Assembly (NCBI RefSeq): GCF_032854445.1
Contig: NC_088307.1
Coordinates: 2,356,001-2,420,000 of the forward strand
DNA: 64,000 bases
DNA from: Liolophura sinensis
Lineage: Eukaryota > Mollusca > Polyplacophora > Chitonida > Chitonidae
Direction of reading: 5' to 3'
A program made the translations under genes and the position numbers. This document shows positions 11,445-21,060 of this stretch, in pieces (within the stretch, counting starts at the first letter, position 1; each line of letters starts with the position of its first letter). The notes under the pieces are model-generated. The model had not been told where the DNA came from. It was given only the letters and a program-made list of their open reading frames with translations, and did not search any database.

Positions 11445-11613
11445 GGCCTGTGAGGGACACAAGTTCCCGAGAGTTCCGTGTGGGGGCATTCGCGCATATT
11501 ACGCAACACTTGTGAGCAAAGGCTGTGTATCGCCAGGGTTCAAACCCCAACTTCCGGTGCATATGTGAGTGAACCCATTCGGAACTCCTGTGAACTAGTG
11601 TCCCTCATAGGCC
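11445..11613. mobile_element. 169-bp imperfect inverted-repeat element (MITE-like)
   Basis: The left arm 'ggcctgtgagggacacaagt' plus 'tcccgagagttccg' matches the complement of the right arm, which ends 'agtgtccctcataggcc'. The arms are about 35 bp with several mismatches. The interior carries 'cagggttcaaaccccaac', which resembles a tRNA/Pol III B box. A MITE, a folded SINE relative or a hairpin RNA locus are all possible. Confidence 0.6.
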
Positions 11614-11699
11614 TTGCATCACTTTGTGGTTCGCTGATCTAATTTTAATGAGACTGTATAAATCTTCAACCCTTCCAACCAGTAAAGCCTTATTTTCAG

Positions 11700-11865
11700 C
11701 GCAATTTAAGCAAAAAAATGATGCTGAAACTGATCTGTTTGTGTCATTGAAGATGTAAGCTTCATAAAACTCTGCAGACTATTTCTCAGCACCCCATATT
11801 TCTCTCAGAATGTTTTAAAACATTGGTTGCAGAGGCCGTTGAAAAAAGTAATCAACCCAAATTCA
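11700..11865 (+). repeat. Dispersed repeat, copy 1
   Basis: The segment with 'ctctgcagactatttctcag', 'caccccatatttctctcaga' and 'attggttgcag' is similar to about 58005-58135 in the same orientation. The family is not recognised. Confidence 0.5.
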
Positions 11866-12734
11866 AGTTCCGCTTCTTTTTCGTCTGGTGTCACACCGAT
11901 GAACTTGACTATACTCCAGAGGATTACCTGCTAAAGTCACGAGTTTGACAAAGCTGTCACAAAGCTGACTCAAGCGACGCATTTATTGACCATGTCCATG
12001 GTAACTGTCTTCAGCCAGACGAGCAGGTTATGACAGCTACCGGTACCAAAAGTTAGTCATCCTAAAAATAAAGGCAAGTGAAGCTTCAGTCAAGTTTGCC
12101 AAACGTTTACGAATTCTCACCACGTCATTCCTCGGACCTGAGACAATGCTTCGCCAATTTGTACCCGTCTCGCAAAGAGCTCTTCGTCTACTTCACACTC
12201 GATAGTGCACCGTCTCTGCCTCCACGTGACAAGTCCAATTCCTTGATTTTCCGCGGCGGGTGCACTTCTTCGCTTTCCAACACATAAGAAGGCCTTAACA
12301 AAGGGGAGGCCACTCCTAATGTCATTTATTACACAGTTTTCTGGCATGCCAAATCAAGCTCACAAATCACTAATCTTAACTTCAAAACGTTTTACTGTGC
12401 TGAAATTGTGACTTGCTTGAAAAATTTTTGCACTAAGTATTAAGAGTTGTCTTATATCTTCATGATAAAAATGAAAGTTAGCATTTATAAATTCTTAATT
12501 CAATTTCAGGGATAACTGCACAAGTTCCAAGACAGTTTCGTGATCCCTGGGTATGGAATCCATTAAAAGGTTATAACACCACAACCTGTTCACCAAAACC
12601 CAGTGCCTGTCAGAAGATTAAATTTTTAAATTAGCCTTCGTTTGTTTGTATTTTAGATGGAAAGTAACAAAATCTGCATGCGATTTAACTGTGATGGCAA
12701 TAAGATATGCTACAATCAGCATTAATAAATATAT
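11866..12734. other. Non-coding stretch, nothing recognised
   Basis: No coding exon with splice support and no repeat recognised. Open frames here are short and without family resemblance. Confidence 0.35.
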
Positions 12735-12737
12735 GCA

Positions 12738-13022
12738 TGGGGAGCTAGCCTCTGTTGCCGAGGTGGTTAGCATACAATTGCGGCGCGTTGACCCAGAAAC
12801 CTCTCAAAAATGTGAGTTCAAATCCAGCTCTTGCCAGCTTCCTCTCCGGTGGTACTTGGGAAAGTCTGTCAGCAGACCTGCGCATGGTCGTGAGTTTCCC
12901 CGGGCTATGTCCGGTTTTCTCCCACCATGATGCTGACCGCCGTCGTATACCAGTAAGTGAAATATTCTTGAGTAGGCCTGCGGCGTGAAACACCAATCAA
13001 ATAATAAAAAATAAATAATAAA
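12738..13022 (+). mobile_element. Near full-length tRNA-derived SINE
   Basis: The head has a tRNA-like A box ('gaggtggttagcat', about 12760) and a B box ('gagttcaaatcc', 12813-12824). These are followed by the conserved core ('gtccggttttctcccaccat', 'gatgctgaccgccgtcgtat', 'aagtgaaatattcttgagta') and the tail 'gaaacaccaatcaaat', then an A/T-rich end. This is the reference copy for orienting the others. Confidence 0.85.
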
Positions 13023-13950
13023 TGTATATTTTTAGCTTTTCTAAGTATTATCCTTTCCGTCAGTCCTTCTTTGTCGTTTTATTCAAATAATACAGAATAC
13101 ATAGCTAGTCTCCTTAATTGCCTTGTTAACGAACTGCGTTCAACTGCGTTCAACTGCGTTTGAATTCTTAGGTGTACTTTATGAAGCAAACTGACAGTGG
13201 CAGGTAGGCTTACTCTGGCGCCATATCACCTATTTCCCCCCTCACATTCACTCATAGACGACATTTTTTGTGAACATTACTTTTTTTCGCCTGTAGTAAG
13301 AACAATTTAACCCATGAAATCTGTGTTTAGAGTGGGAAAATCTAATTTTGATTTAATTTTTTAAATCTAATAAGGAATTGATTTCCTTAAAGCCCTCCAT
13401 GGGATTCAAACGTTTGAGTACATTTAACTCTCTACAGGAACCTACAAAAAATATCTAAAAAATAAATGAAAGTATTTTAATGCACATTTTTTACTTGTCC
13501 GTCTGATGAACCTTACTTCATTTCCTTCATTGTCAGAGTAATTGGGACCCACTGCTCGGTTTAATCGACCTTGACCAATGAGACCGCATGCACATTCAGA
13601 TCAAACTATTTCGGCTGCGGCCCGAAGTCAGAGAAGGTTTAATTGTCAGATAAATAATGAAGGGCGGTGGTTTCCTGTCGATGACTTTGTCGGGATTCCT
13701 CTACTCATACACACTCATAAACTGGCCTAAATAAAATCAGATCCAGCAAGTCCCGTGCGGCTAGGGAAAGCGAGGAACGGTTTTAAACCTGACCTTGGAT
13801 CTTGAATTACCAGATTCCTCCGACTTATTCCCGCGTCGCTGAGGTCGGACCTTAGTGACAATATGCCAATCAACTGGATTCCATAGTTGCTGAATGTAAA
13901 TCGACCAACACGCGATTTCAGAGTTACATCCCGCAACTATTGTCTTCCTG
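13023..13950. other. Non-coding stretch, nothing recognised
   Basis: AT-rich sequence. A triplication of 'caactgcgtt' occurs near 13135-13162. No exon recognised. Confidence 0.35.
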
Positions 13951-13952
13951 CA

Positions 13953-14069
13953 TTGTGTTCCCCCAGGCTCTGCCCGGTTTCCACCCACCATAATGTTGGC
14001 TGCCGTCGTATAAGCGAAATATTCTTGAGTACGACGTAAAACACCAATCAAATAAATAAATAAAATACA
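13953..14069 (+). mobile_element. SINE fragment (core and tail)
   Basis: Contains 'gctctgcccggtttccaccc', 'accataatgttggctgccgt' and 'gaaatattcttgagtacgac', then 'aaaacaccaatcaaataaat'. It is a 5'-truncated copy lying about 100 bp upstream of the CRE cluster. Confidence 0.8.
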
Positions 14070-14173
14070 TGGTAAGAGAGTCAGCCAAGGAACCAACCAA
14101 ATTACTCTGGACGGAAGCGCCTCTAGTAGCCCGGAACTAGGATAACGTATGTACACAGAAACGGCCCTCGGGG

Positions 14174-14181
14174 TGACGTCA
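14174..14181. promoter_or_regulatory. CRE-like palindrome TGACGTCA
   Basis: A perfect cAMP-response-element consensus about 220 bp upstream of the start codon of the five-exon gene. Further half-sites follow: CTGACGTTTGTGACGTA around 14209-14225 and GACGTCAC at 14253-14260. AGCAAC at 14272-14277 fits an RFX half-site. Promoter function is inferred from position and clustering. Confidence 0.45.
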
Positions 14182-14399
14182 GCACTTTCACTCACTCTTT
14201 AGTGAACGGCTGACGTTTGTGACGTATACATCATAGCAGACTATACTTCTAAGACGTCACAAACTCCACGTAGCAACAGCAAGATAGCGAAGGTAGCAGA
14301 CGAGTCACAGCATCAAATAAACAGGGCTTTGTAAACTTTGGATCCAGGAAAGGGCAATCTTATTTTCTCGGTGCAGACGTTTGAATCTCATTATCCAGA

Positions 14400-14585
14400 A
14401 TGGCGAACATATATACCAAAAGGTCGCATTATCCGAGAACAACAATGGCGAATAATTACCGACCCATTATTACAGAAGGAAAGCTGCCTAAGATCTGCAG
14501 GCCTCAGCCCCGACTTCTGTCTCCAGATCGTAGCCTGAACCCTCATCCCCAGGGATTATCATTCCAGGTCCCGGATGGAAAAGCG
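14400..14585 (+). CDS. Unknown gene, exon 1
   Basis: 62 codons from ATG 14400, ending ...QVPDGKA in phase 0 before donor GTAAGC. It contains ITEGKLPKICRPQPRLLSPD. Confidence 0.75.
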
Positions 14586-17500
14586 GTAAGCTTTCCAAAA
14601 AATAATACAGAATAAATAAATAAATAATGATGATTTTGATTGATTGGTGTTTTACGCCGTACTCAAGAATATTTCACTTATACGACGGCGGCCAGCATTA
14701 TGGTGGGTGGAAACCGGGCACAGCCCGGGGGAAACCCACGACCATCCGCAGAATAAATAATGAAATAAATAAATAAATAAAATATGAAATAAACTGAATT
14801 AATAGTAGCCTTCAGTACCAATAATAAAATAAATCAATAAATAGTAATAATGATTTGAGTTTGAACCTGAAACTTTACTTAGGTCTAACTGAATCTGTTA
14901 CATGATGACCATGATAAAATGTCGACAACTTGTTCTTGCCTTTTCTTTTGCAGGCATTCAGTATCTGGAACAAAGACTTCGAGGTCATAAAGCAGAAGCT
15001 GCCCTTGATGCTCAGATATCAACGTATGGACCACTTCCGTTTTATTTGTTTATTTATTTTATTTAGTTATTTACTGATGTTTTACGCTTTACTTAAGAAT
15101 ATTTCATTCAGAACAGGGAACAAAGCATAGAGTGCATCCCCATCATGCATGTATCAACAGATAAAAAATCTGATGTGCATCACGTGATCATAGGGATAAA
15201 GCGTATATTATGTTATATGGACCGATGACCACAAAGCTGTTGTCACACCAACTGACGATGGATTTTAAGTCCCAAGACGTGGTAGAAAAAAGCACATCGT
15301 TTTGATGTGTGATGCTGTGATACCGCGTAACTTAGCTAATACCGCGTGGCTTTAAAAGGGAAAAAGAGATAACAATGATGACAAAATCAGACGAACGTGA
15401 ATATGGCCTCAATGTATTCCGATTTTTTCTTTCAAGAGAGAATATTTTTTTGTGTAGTGGGTAATTGGGACCACATCTTGGTATACTAATATATCGTCTT
15501 TGTATAATAATGTTCTAAATGAGGAGGTGACGCATGTCTGATAAATTTATTCGAATGTAAATTTGCTGTTTATATCCAGGCACATGAATTTAATCTGAAT
15601 TATGATAATATTTATGAATATATTAAAATGTAAATATGATCACAAGAACACATTTGTTGGCTGAAAAGAGCAAATTCTAGTGCAAATATATTTGTAAAAC
15701 TTGTGTTACATTCTCAGTTATGACATTATTATACAAAAACATAACGTACCAAGAGGTGGTCCCAAATACCCACCAATTATTTTCAGGTGTTTTCAACTTC
15801 TTATTTTCAACTTCACTCTTTCAGCTGAACTTTGTATAATTTTTATGTTTTCTCCACCTTTAAGAAGCACACGATCTATACGTGATACATACTGTATGCT
15901 TATGTAACAGGTAGGGTGATATGTAAGCGTTATTTACCCACCTGGGTAGTTAGTATACATGCACTCACCTGGGTAGTCAGCATACATGCACTCACCTGGG
16001 TTATCTGTGAGGACATGCACTCACCTGGGTTATCTGTGAGGACATGCACTCACCTGGGTTATCTGTGAGGATATGCACTCACCTGCCTAATATGTGAGGA
16101 CATGCACTCACCTGGATAGTCAGCATACATGCACTCACCTGCGTAATCTGTGAGGACATGCACCCACCTGGGTAATTAGTATACATGCACTCACCTGGGT
16201 AATCTGTAAGGACATGCATTCACCTGCGTAATCTGTGAGGACATGCAACCACCTGGATAGTCAGCATACTTGCACTCACCTGGGTAATCCGTCAGGACAT
16301 GCACTCACCTGGGTAGTCAGCATACATGCACTCACCTGAGTAATCTGTCAGGACATACACTCTCCTGGGTAGACAGCATACATGCGCTCACCTGGGTTAC
16401 CTGTGAGGACATGCACTGACTTGGGTAGTTAGTGTACATGAACTCACCTGCGTAATCTGTTAGGCCATGCGCTCGCCTGGGTAATCTGTGAGGACATGCA
16501 CTCACCTGGGTAAGCTATGAGGCCATGCACTCACCTGGGCAATCTGTGAGGACATGCACTCATCTGCGTAATATCTGATGACAAGTACTCACCTGCTAAA
16601 TTCATTTCTTTTCGTGCAGGATGGGTGAATTTCAGCGCACCTTTCGAGTCAGACGTGCCGGAAGTGGAGTTTAAGCGAACCAGTAAGTATACACAGCAAC
16701 ATACCGCTGCCAGAAATGAACTTGAATTTAAATGCTTAGGTTTGTAGTTTTAAGTGTTGAAAAGCAGCTTTACAATGACACATTTCACACTCAAACTCTT
16801 CACTTTCGACTGAAGGTACTGATAAGGGGGTTTTGATTAGTTCGCTTCGAAATAAACCCCGCGTTCTTCAGCATGATTTCGGTCATATCCCCTTGGATTT
16901 CTCTGTTCTCTACACTTCCATTCCTGGCAAAGATTTAACTGATATTACTAATTACTAATGTTTTTAATAAAACTGGTAACTGCCACATTAACGTGAAAGC
17001 AAGAAATACTTCATCGTGGATACCTTTCATGGGGTGTTTCGTTGGTCATTGTGTTGCTTGAATTTCTCATTAATAACATCTCTGAAATTCGGGAAATATA
17101 TAAATATGTCTATAGGTATCCCAATTGGTACAAATTTTGAGCCCCTTTCCCCCCCCCCCCCCCCTCTTTTTTTTTTTTTTTGGCTGACCAGTACCTGTTC
17201 TCGTATTGATACGACTATATGCAGAAACTATTAAAGAGTAATCCTCACCAGGTCCGATCTAAACGGTATATTGATAATCTGCTGGTCTTAAACAATCCTA
17301 TATAGCGAAGGCTGTGAAAGATATATCCATCCTTCGCTGGATTTAAAGGAAACCACTGACTATCCACATGGTACATCTTATGTGGAACTATCTTTGTACA
17401 AATACCAAAACGTTTTCCTCTCTCACAGACTTGACAAGAGAGATAGTTTCAGTTTGTACACTCTTCATTATCCTTACTTGGATAGCAATATACTGAATAT

Positions 17501-20209
17501 GGCGTGTGCATATCTTTCCTTGTAGCATTTTGTTACATTCAGTGTGTCATGTGACGATTTCAGCGTCACGAGTTATAACCACATAAACTAGTTTGTCAGT
17601 GTTTAACCCCTCAAACGCCTTCACTCTAATTTGGTTAAGTTTTACACTGTGTACAATTCTCTTGTAAGTAAATAGGAACAGAGCTTCCAGAATCTCTGGC
17701 ACCTTTTTTCCCCCATAACTGCGTCTAATTCCGCTTAACTCTGGGGCTAGAGGCTGTATATTCATCCTGTTAAATTAGATCGCCACGTTAGATATATGAA
17801 CAGTTGCAATCAAAGAGCAACAGAGACATATGTTTTATTTCGACCTTCGCTAGCTATAACAATATAATTAAAGACGTGCGGCACAGAGGGTAAAACCAGA
17901 ACACCGACGATAGTGTGACAGTGGGAAAATGGCCACCAAGTGTCTTTGAAAACCCCTGACTTCTCTTTGCATGATTCCGTCCTATTTTCGTACTCTTAGT
18001 TCTTTGGTGGTTTGTGTTACACGTCGTTTTGGGAATTGTCCTTGCAATTATTGACCTTGTTGGTTGACAACTGATACACGAATGTCTGTTTCGACGCATA
18101 CACATGTTACTGGTGAAATACGGCCTCTTGTCACCTTACCTCAGTTAGGATTTTATTCTAACTGTTTATGTACATGCATAAATAGTAGCAAATCACACGC
18201 CCTTTCAAGCCCTTCACTAATGAGATCGCTGTGAGTTCAAGTCCAGCACATGCTGGCTTCCTCGAGAAGCCTACCATCAACCTGCGAATGATCGTGGGTT
18301 TCCTCGGGGCTCTGCCCGGTTTCCTCCCACCATAATGCTGACCGCCTTCGTATAAATGAAATATTCTTGGGTACGGCGTAAAACACAAATTAAATACAAT
18401 TAAATACGTACAGCATAGAGAGTAAGACCAGAGCAGCGATGGCAGTGTAATAGCTGGCAAATGGTCACACGTAACCGGTGAAATAGAGCCTATAGTTATA
18501 AATACATGAAATTACACGTAAATAACTTTTATAATGTCACTAAAATACGGAAAGATGAACGCCGCATTTGTAAACCTTAATGAATTCAACCAAATGTGTA
18601 GTACGGAATTGCTCATCACAAACCCAAACATGCATAAAACAAAGAGAACAGCTGTCTTGTATCTAATACTATATGATATTATGTAAGACTAAACTATTCT
18701 TGTTTTCTCTTCACCAGGAGAAATACCCAAAATGCAGTTCGCGTTGAACACAACATACCGGAGGTCCTACCAGAGTCCGGACGTACTCCCGGAACTAAAG
18801 GACAAGCAGAAAACCGGCCGATTCGGCAACACGCCCGCCATGGTTGTCAAGCCGGCACGAGGCATCGGTAAGGAAGCGATGTTAATTGCTATTTATAAGA
18901 CGTCACTGGTCTAGAATGTGTCAAAATGCTTTGTTGTCGTCACATTTAACATATAATAATATGTAAAACACCTTATGTTCAGGGTGGACAGTGTAGTAAC
19001 GAGAGGCTTCAAAGTTTCCGCGAGCTGCAGTCAGTTTTAATAGTTCATGTAGTAGGATGTGTGTGGGTGGGGGGGGAGAGATGGAGGTAGGGTGTGGGAT
19101 TGACTGTAAAGGAATGACGAGGATCGAAGATACCAAATGGGTTTCCCTGAAAACCCTGAAATAGTGGACAAAGTTATGTATACCTGATTTTAGCAACGTT
19201 CGACTCTTTGAACCATGATTTTAATGCGATGCCTTAATTTCCATGGATTCCAGCCTTTGTGGCGAACACCGTATTTTTCTAGGGGCAAAATATGGCGCCG
19301 ACAGTTTTTGCATTATTTAGTATGCAAAATGAATTATGGATACATTACTCGACCAGGAAGACTAAACTGTCTATAAGCTCAAGAGAATTAATTGCTATGT
19401 GTGATAATTAAATTGGGGCCATTAGTCCTCGAGAAACGCATGCACGCAAAATTCCCAAATAGTACCTTATATTCGGTTATATGTCGTTTTGTGTATATAT
19501 TAACTGCAGCTTTGCTGTGGTTTGTGTGACTTGGGGTGGTATTGAACTAGCTCCACTCGCACATAAAGCGGAAACTTAAAATGAATGTTCCCAAAACAAA
19601 GAGCATTTACAAGGACGTGGACACACTGCTTGTACAAACTGGCCAATCACCTTTGAATAATCCTCTCATGAGATTGGTCGACCACTCGCGTGAAGGTTTG
19701 CTTCATAATCCTCCATGCTTAGTTCACCAATCACGTTGAACTTCTGGGGAAAATCCTCCAATGCCTGGTATAGCAATCGTGTGGTGTGGCTGTTGCAAAG
19801 GGAACAAAGCTGGTGTTCCCGGATAATTGTAAATCCTCTCGATTACAGCGGTGCGAAATACTTAGCCTATATGTACAAAAGTCAAATGTGCCTGCTGGCT
19901 TCCTCTCCGGCCGTAAGTGGGAAGGTCTTCCAGCAACCTGCGGATAGTCGTGGGTTTTCCCCGGGCTCTGCCCGGTTTCCGCCCGCCATAATGCTGGCCG
20001 GCGTCGTATAAGTGAAATATTCTTGTGTACGGCGTAAAAGACCAATCAAATAAATAAAATAAATAAATCAAATGTGCCCGTCGGACTACAATACTGTTTT
20101 ATACTCAACGTACGAATTTGAAATGCTATTTTAAACAAAAAATATTTCCCTTTTATTTCCAGTTCCAGAGGCAAGAGCACCGCAATATTCACCGTACGAA
20201 ACTCACTAG
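14400..20209 (+). CDS. Uncharacterised five-exon gene, 171-aa protein
   Basis: Exons are 14400-14585, 14954-15023, 16620-16682, 18718-18867 and 20163-20209. Every intron is GT-AG and phases agree (0, 1, 1, 1), giving 172 codons including TAG. The protein begins MANIYTKRSHYPRTTMANNY and ends APQYSPYETH. It is small, basic and rich in Pro, Tyr and Arg, with no signal peptide, transmembrane segment or recognised catalytic motif. Five exons in perfect phase make it a credible gene. I do not recognise the family. Small basic proteins of this look include ciliary microtubule-inner proteins, but that is only a guess, weakly supported by the RFX-like half-site upstream. A second in-frame ATG lies 15 codons in (TMANNY). 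A polyadenylation signal follows at 20273. Confidence 0.78.
14636..14752 (-). mobile_element. SINE fragment, reverse orientation, in intron 1
   Basis: Reads 'gattggtgttttacgccgta', 'ctcaagaatatttcacttat', 'acgacggcggccagcattat', ending near 'cgaccatccgcag'. It closely matches the inferred family consensus, so it is probably young. It sits only 50 bp beyond the exon 1 donor. Confidence 0.85.
14954..15023 (+). CDS. Unknown gene, exon 2
   Basis: The acceptor 'ttttcttttgcag' is strong. The exon encodes AFSIWNKDFEVIKQKLPLML and ends in phase 1 at donor GTATGG. Confidence 0.75.
15038..15110 (-). mobile_element. Degenerate SINE tail fragment
   Basis: 'ttactgatgttttacgcttt' followed by 'acttaagaatatttcatt' matches the reverse-oriented SINE tail with several changes. 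Confidence 0.5.
15370..15870 (+). repeat. Dispersed repeat (about 0.5 kb), copy 1
   Basis: Long similarity to about 37530-38100 in the same orientation. Shared blocks include 'ataataatgttctaaat', 'gtttatatcca', 'tatgaatatattaaaa', 'attctagtgcaaatatattt', 'ccaaatacccac' and 'ttttatgttttctccac'. No coding potential or terminal repeats recognised. Confidence 0.75.
15937..16604. repeat. 27-29-bp minisatellite in intron 2
   Basis: Units of the type 'tgcactcacctgggtaatct' plus 'gtgaggaca' alternate with 'tgcactcacctgggtagtca' plus 'gcataca', about 23 units in all. On the minus strand about sixteen units contain exact CAGGTGAGT, the consensus 5' splice site. The host gene runs on the plus strand, so these are antisense to it. 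The array ends just before the exon 3 acceptor. Confidence 0.9.
16620..16682 (+). CDS. Unknown gene, exon 3
   Basis: 63 bp, after acceptor 'ttcttttcgtgcag'. It completes an Arg codon, then encodes WVNFSAPFESDVPEVEFKRT, and ends in phase 1 at donor GTAAGT. Confidence 0.75.
16683..18190. other. Intron 3, first part: mostly unique sequence
   Basis: No exon seen. A C-tract next to a T-tract (about 17151-17181) may form unusual structure and is a likely slippage site. Confidence 0.4.
18193..18400 (+). mobile_element. SINE copy in intron 3
   Basis: The B box is 'gagttcaagtcc'. The core and tail follow: 'gctctgcccggtttcctccc', 'accataatgctgaccgcctt', 'gaaatattcttgggtacggc', 'gtaaaacacaaattaaat'. 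The A-box end is degraded or missing. Confidence 0.8.
18718..18867 (+). CDS. Unknown gene, exon 4
   Basis: 150 bp after acceptor 'tttctcttcaccag'. It encodes REIPKMQFALNTTYRRSYQS and later GRFGNTPAMVVKPARGI, ending in phase 1 at donor GTAAGG. It is the most GC-rich exon of this gene. Confidence 0.77.
19893..20067 (+). mobile_element. 5'-truncated SINE with 11-bp target duplication
   Basis: Core and tail closely resemble the other copies ('gctctgcccggtttccgccc', 'gaaatattcttgtgtacggc', 'accaatcaaataaat'). TCAAATGTGCC occurs on both sides (19882-19892 and 20068-20078), a probable target-site duplication. It lies about 95 bp before the exon 5 acceptor. Confidence 0.85.
20163..20209 (+). CDS. 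Unknown gene, exon 5 and stop
   Basis: After acceptor 'cccttttatttccag' it completes a Val codon and encodes PEARAPQYSPYETH, then TAG at 20207-20209. Confidence 0.74.
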
Positions 20210-20272
20210 ATCCAAGTCCACACTGACAAGGCTTCACTAATTTGTAAACCGACTGTCTAGATAATTAAGTGG

Positions 20273-20278
20273 AATAAA
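20273..20278 (+). terminator. Polyadenylation signal AATAAA
   Basis: Lies 64 bp after the stop codon of the five-exon gene, in 'gtggaataaactcg'. This gives a short 3' UTR. Another AATAAA occurs near 20388. Confidence 0.55.
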
Positions 20279-20479
20279 CTCGTAAAACACATGTACACTT
20301 GCGTTTTAGTCAACTTTCTTGAAATTTATATTTCACTGAATTATAGAATTTAAATGACAAGAATTATAGGCCTATCATATAATTATGAAATAAACGTATA
20401 TTCATGAACCATTGAAACTTTGGTGTTTAAAATGGTGTTATCATTCTAAAATGGGAGTTGAATCTTTGCCAAATATAGT

Positions 20480-21060
20480 GCATCAATTTCACACAAGTTC
20501 GCATAGAATGATTTCCTTCGTAGTTATTTACGTCATCATATACATGGCATCCGAATGGGTATCATGTATACATACGGACACACGGCATGGCTATAGGCAT
20601 ACCCACAACGTCCGTCCATGTATACATCAATTTCACACAAGTTCGCACAGAATGATTTCCTTCGCAGTTATTTACGTCATCATATACATGGCATCCGAAT
20701 GGGTATCATGTATACATACGGACACACGGCATGGCTATGGGCATACCCACCACGTCCGTCCATGTATACACACGGACACACGGCATAGGCTATGGGCATA
20801 CCCACCACGTCCGTGCATGTATACACACGGACACACGGCATGGCTATGGGCATACCCACCACGTCCATTCATGTATACACACGGACACACGGCATGGCTA
20901 TAGGCATACCCACCACGTCCGTCCATGTATACACATGGACACACGGTATGGCTTTGGGCATACCCACCACGTCCGTTCATGTATACACACGGACACACGG
21001 CATGGCTATGGGCATACCCACCACGTCCGTCCATGCATACACACGGACACACGGCATTAA
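20480..21060. repeat. 54-bp VNTR (about 7 copies) plus a 150-bp duplication
   Basis: The monomer runs 'catgtatacacacggacaca', 'cggcatggctatgggcatac', 'ccaccacgtccgtc'. It is preceded by two copies of a longer block beginning 'catcaatttcacacaagttc' (about 20481 and 20627). Since 54 is a multiple of three, 18-residue periodic frames stay open on both strands. None looks like a real protein. Confidence 0.92.
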
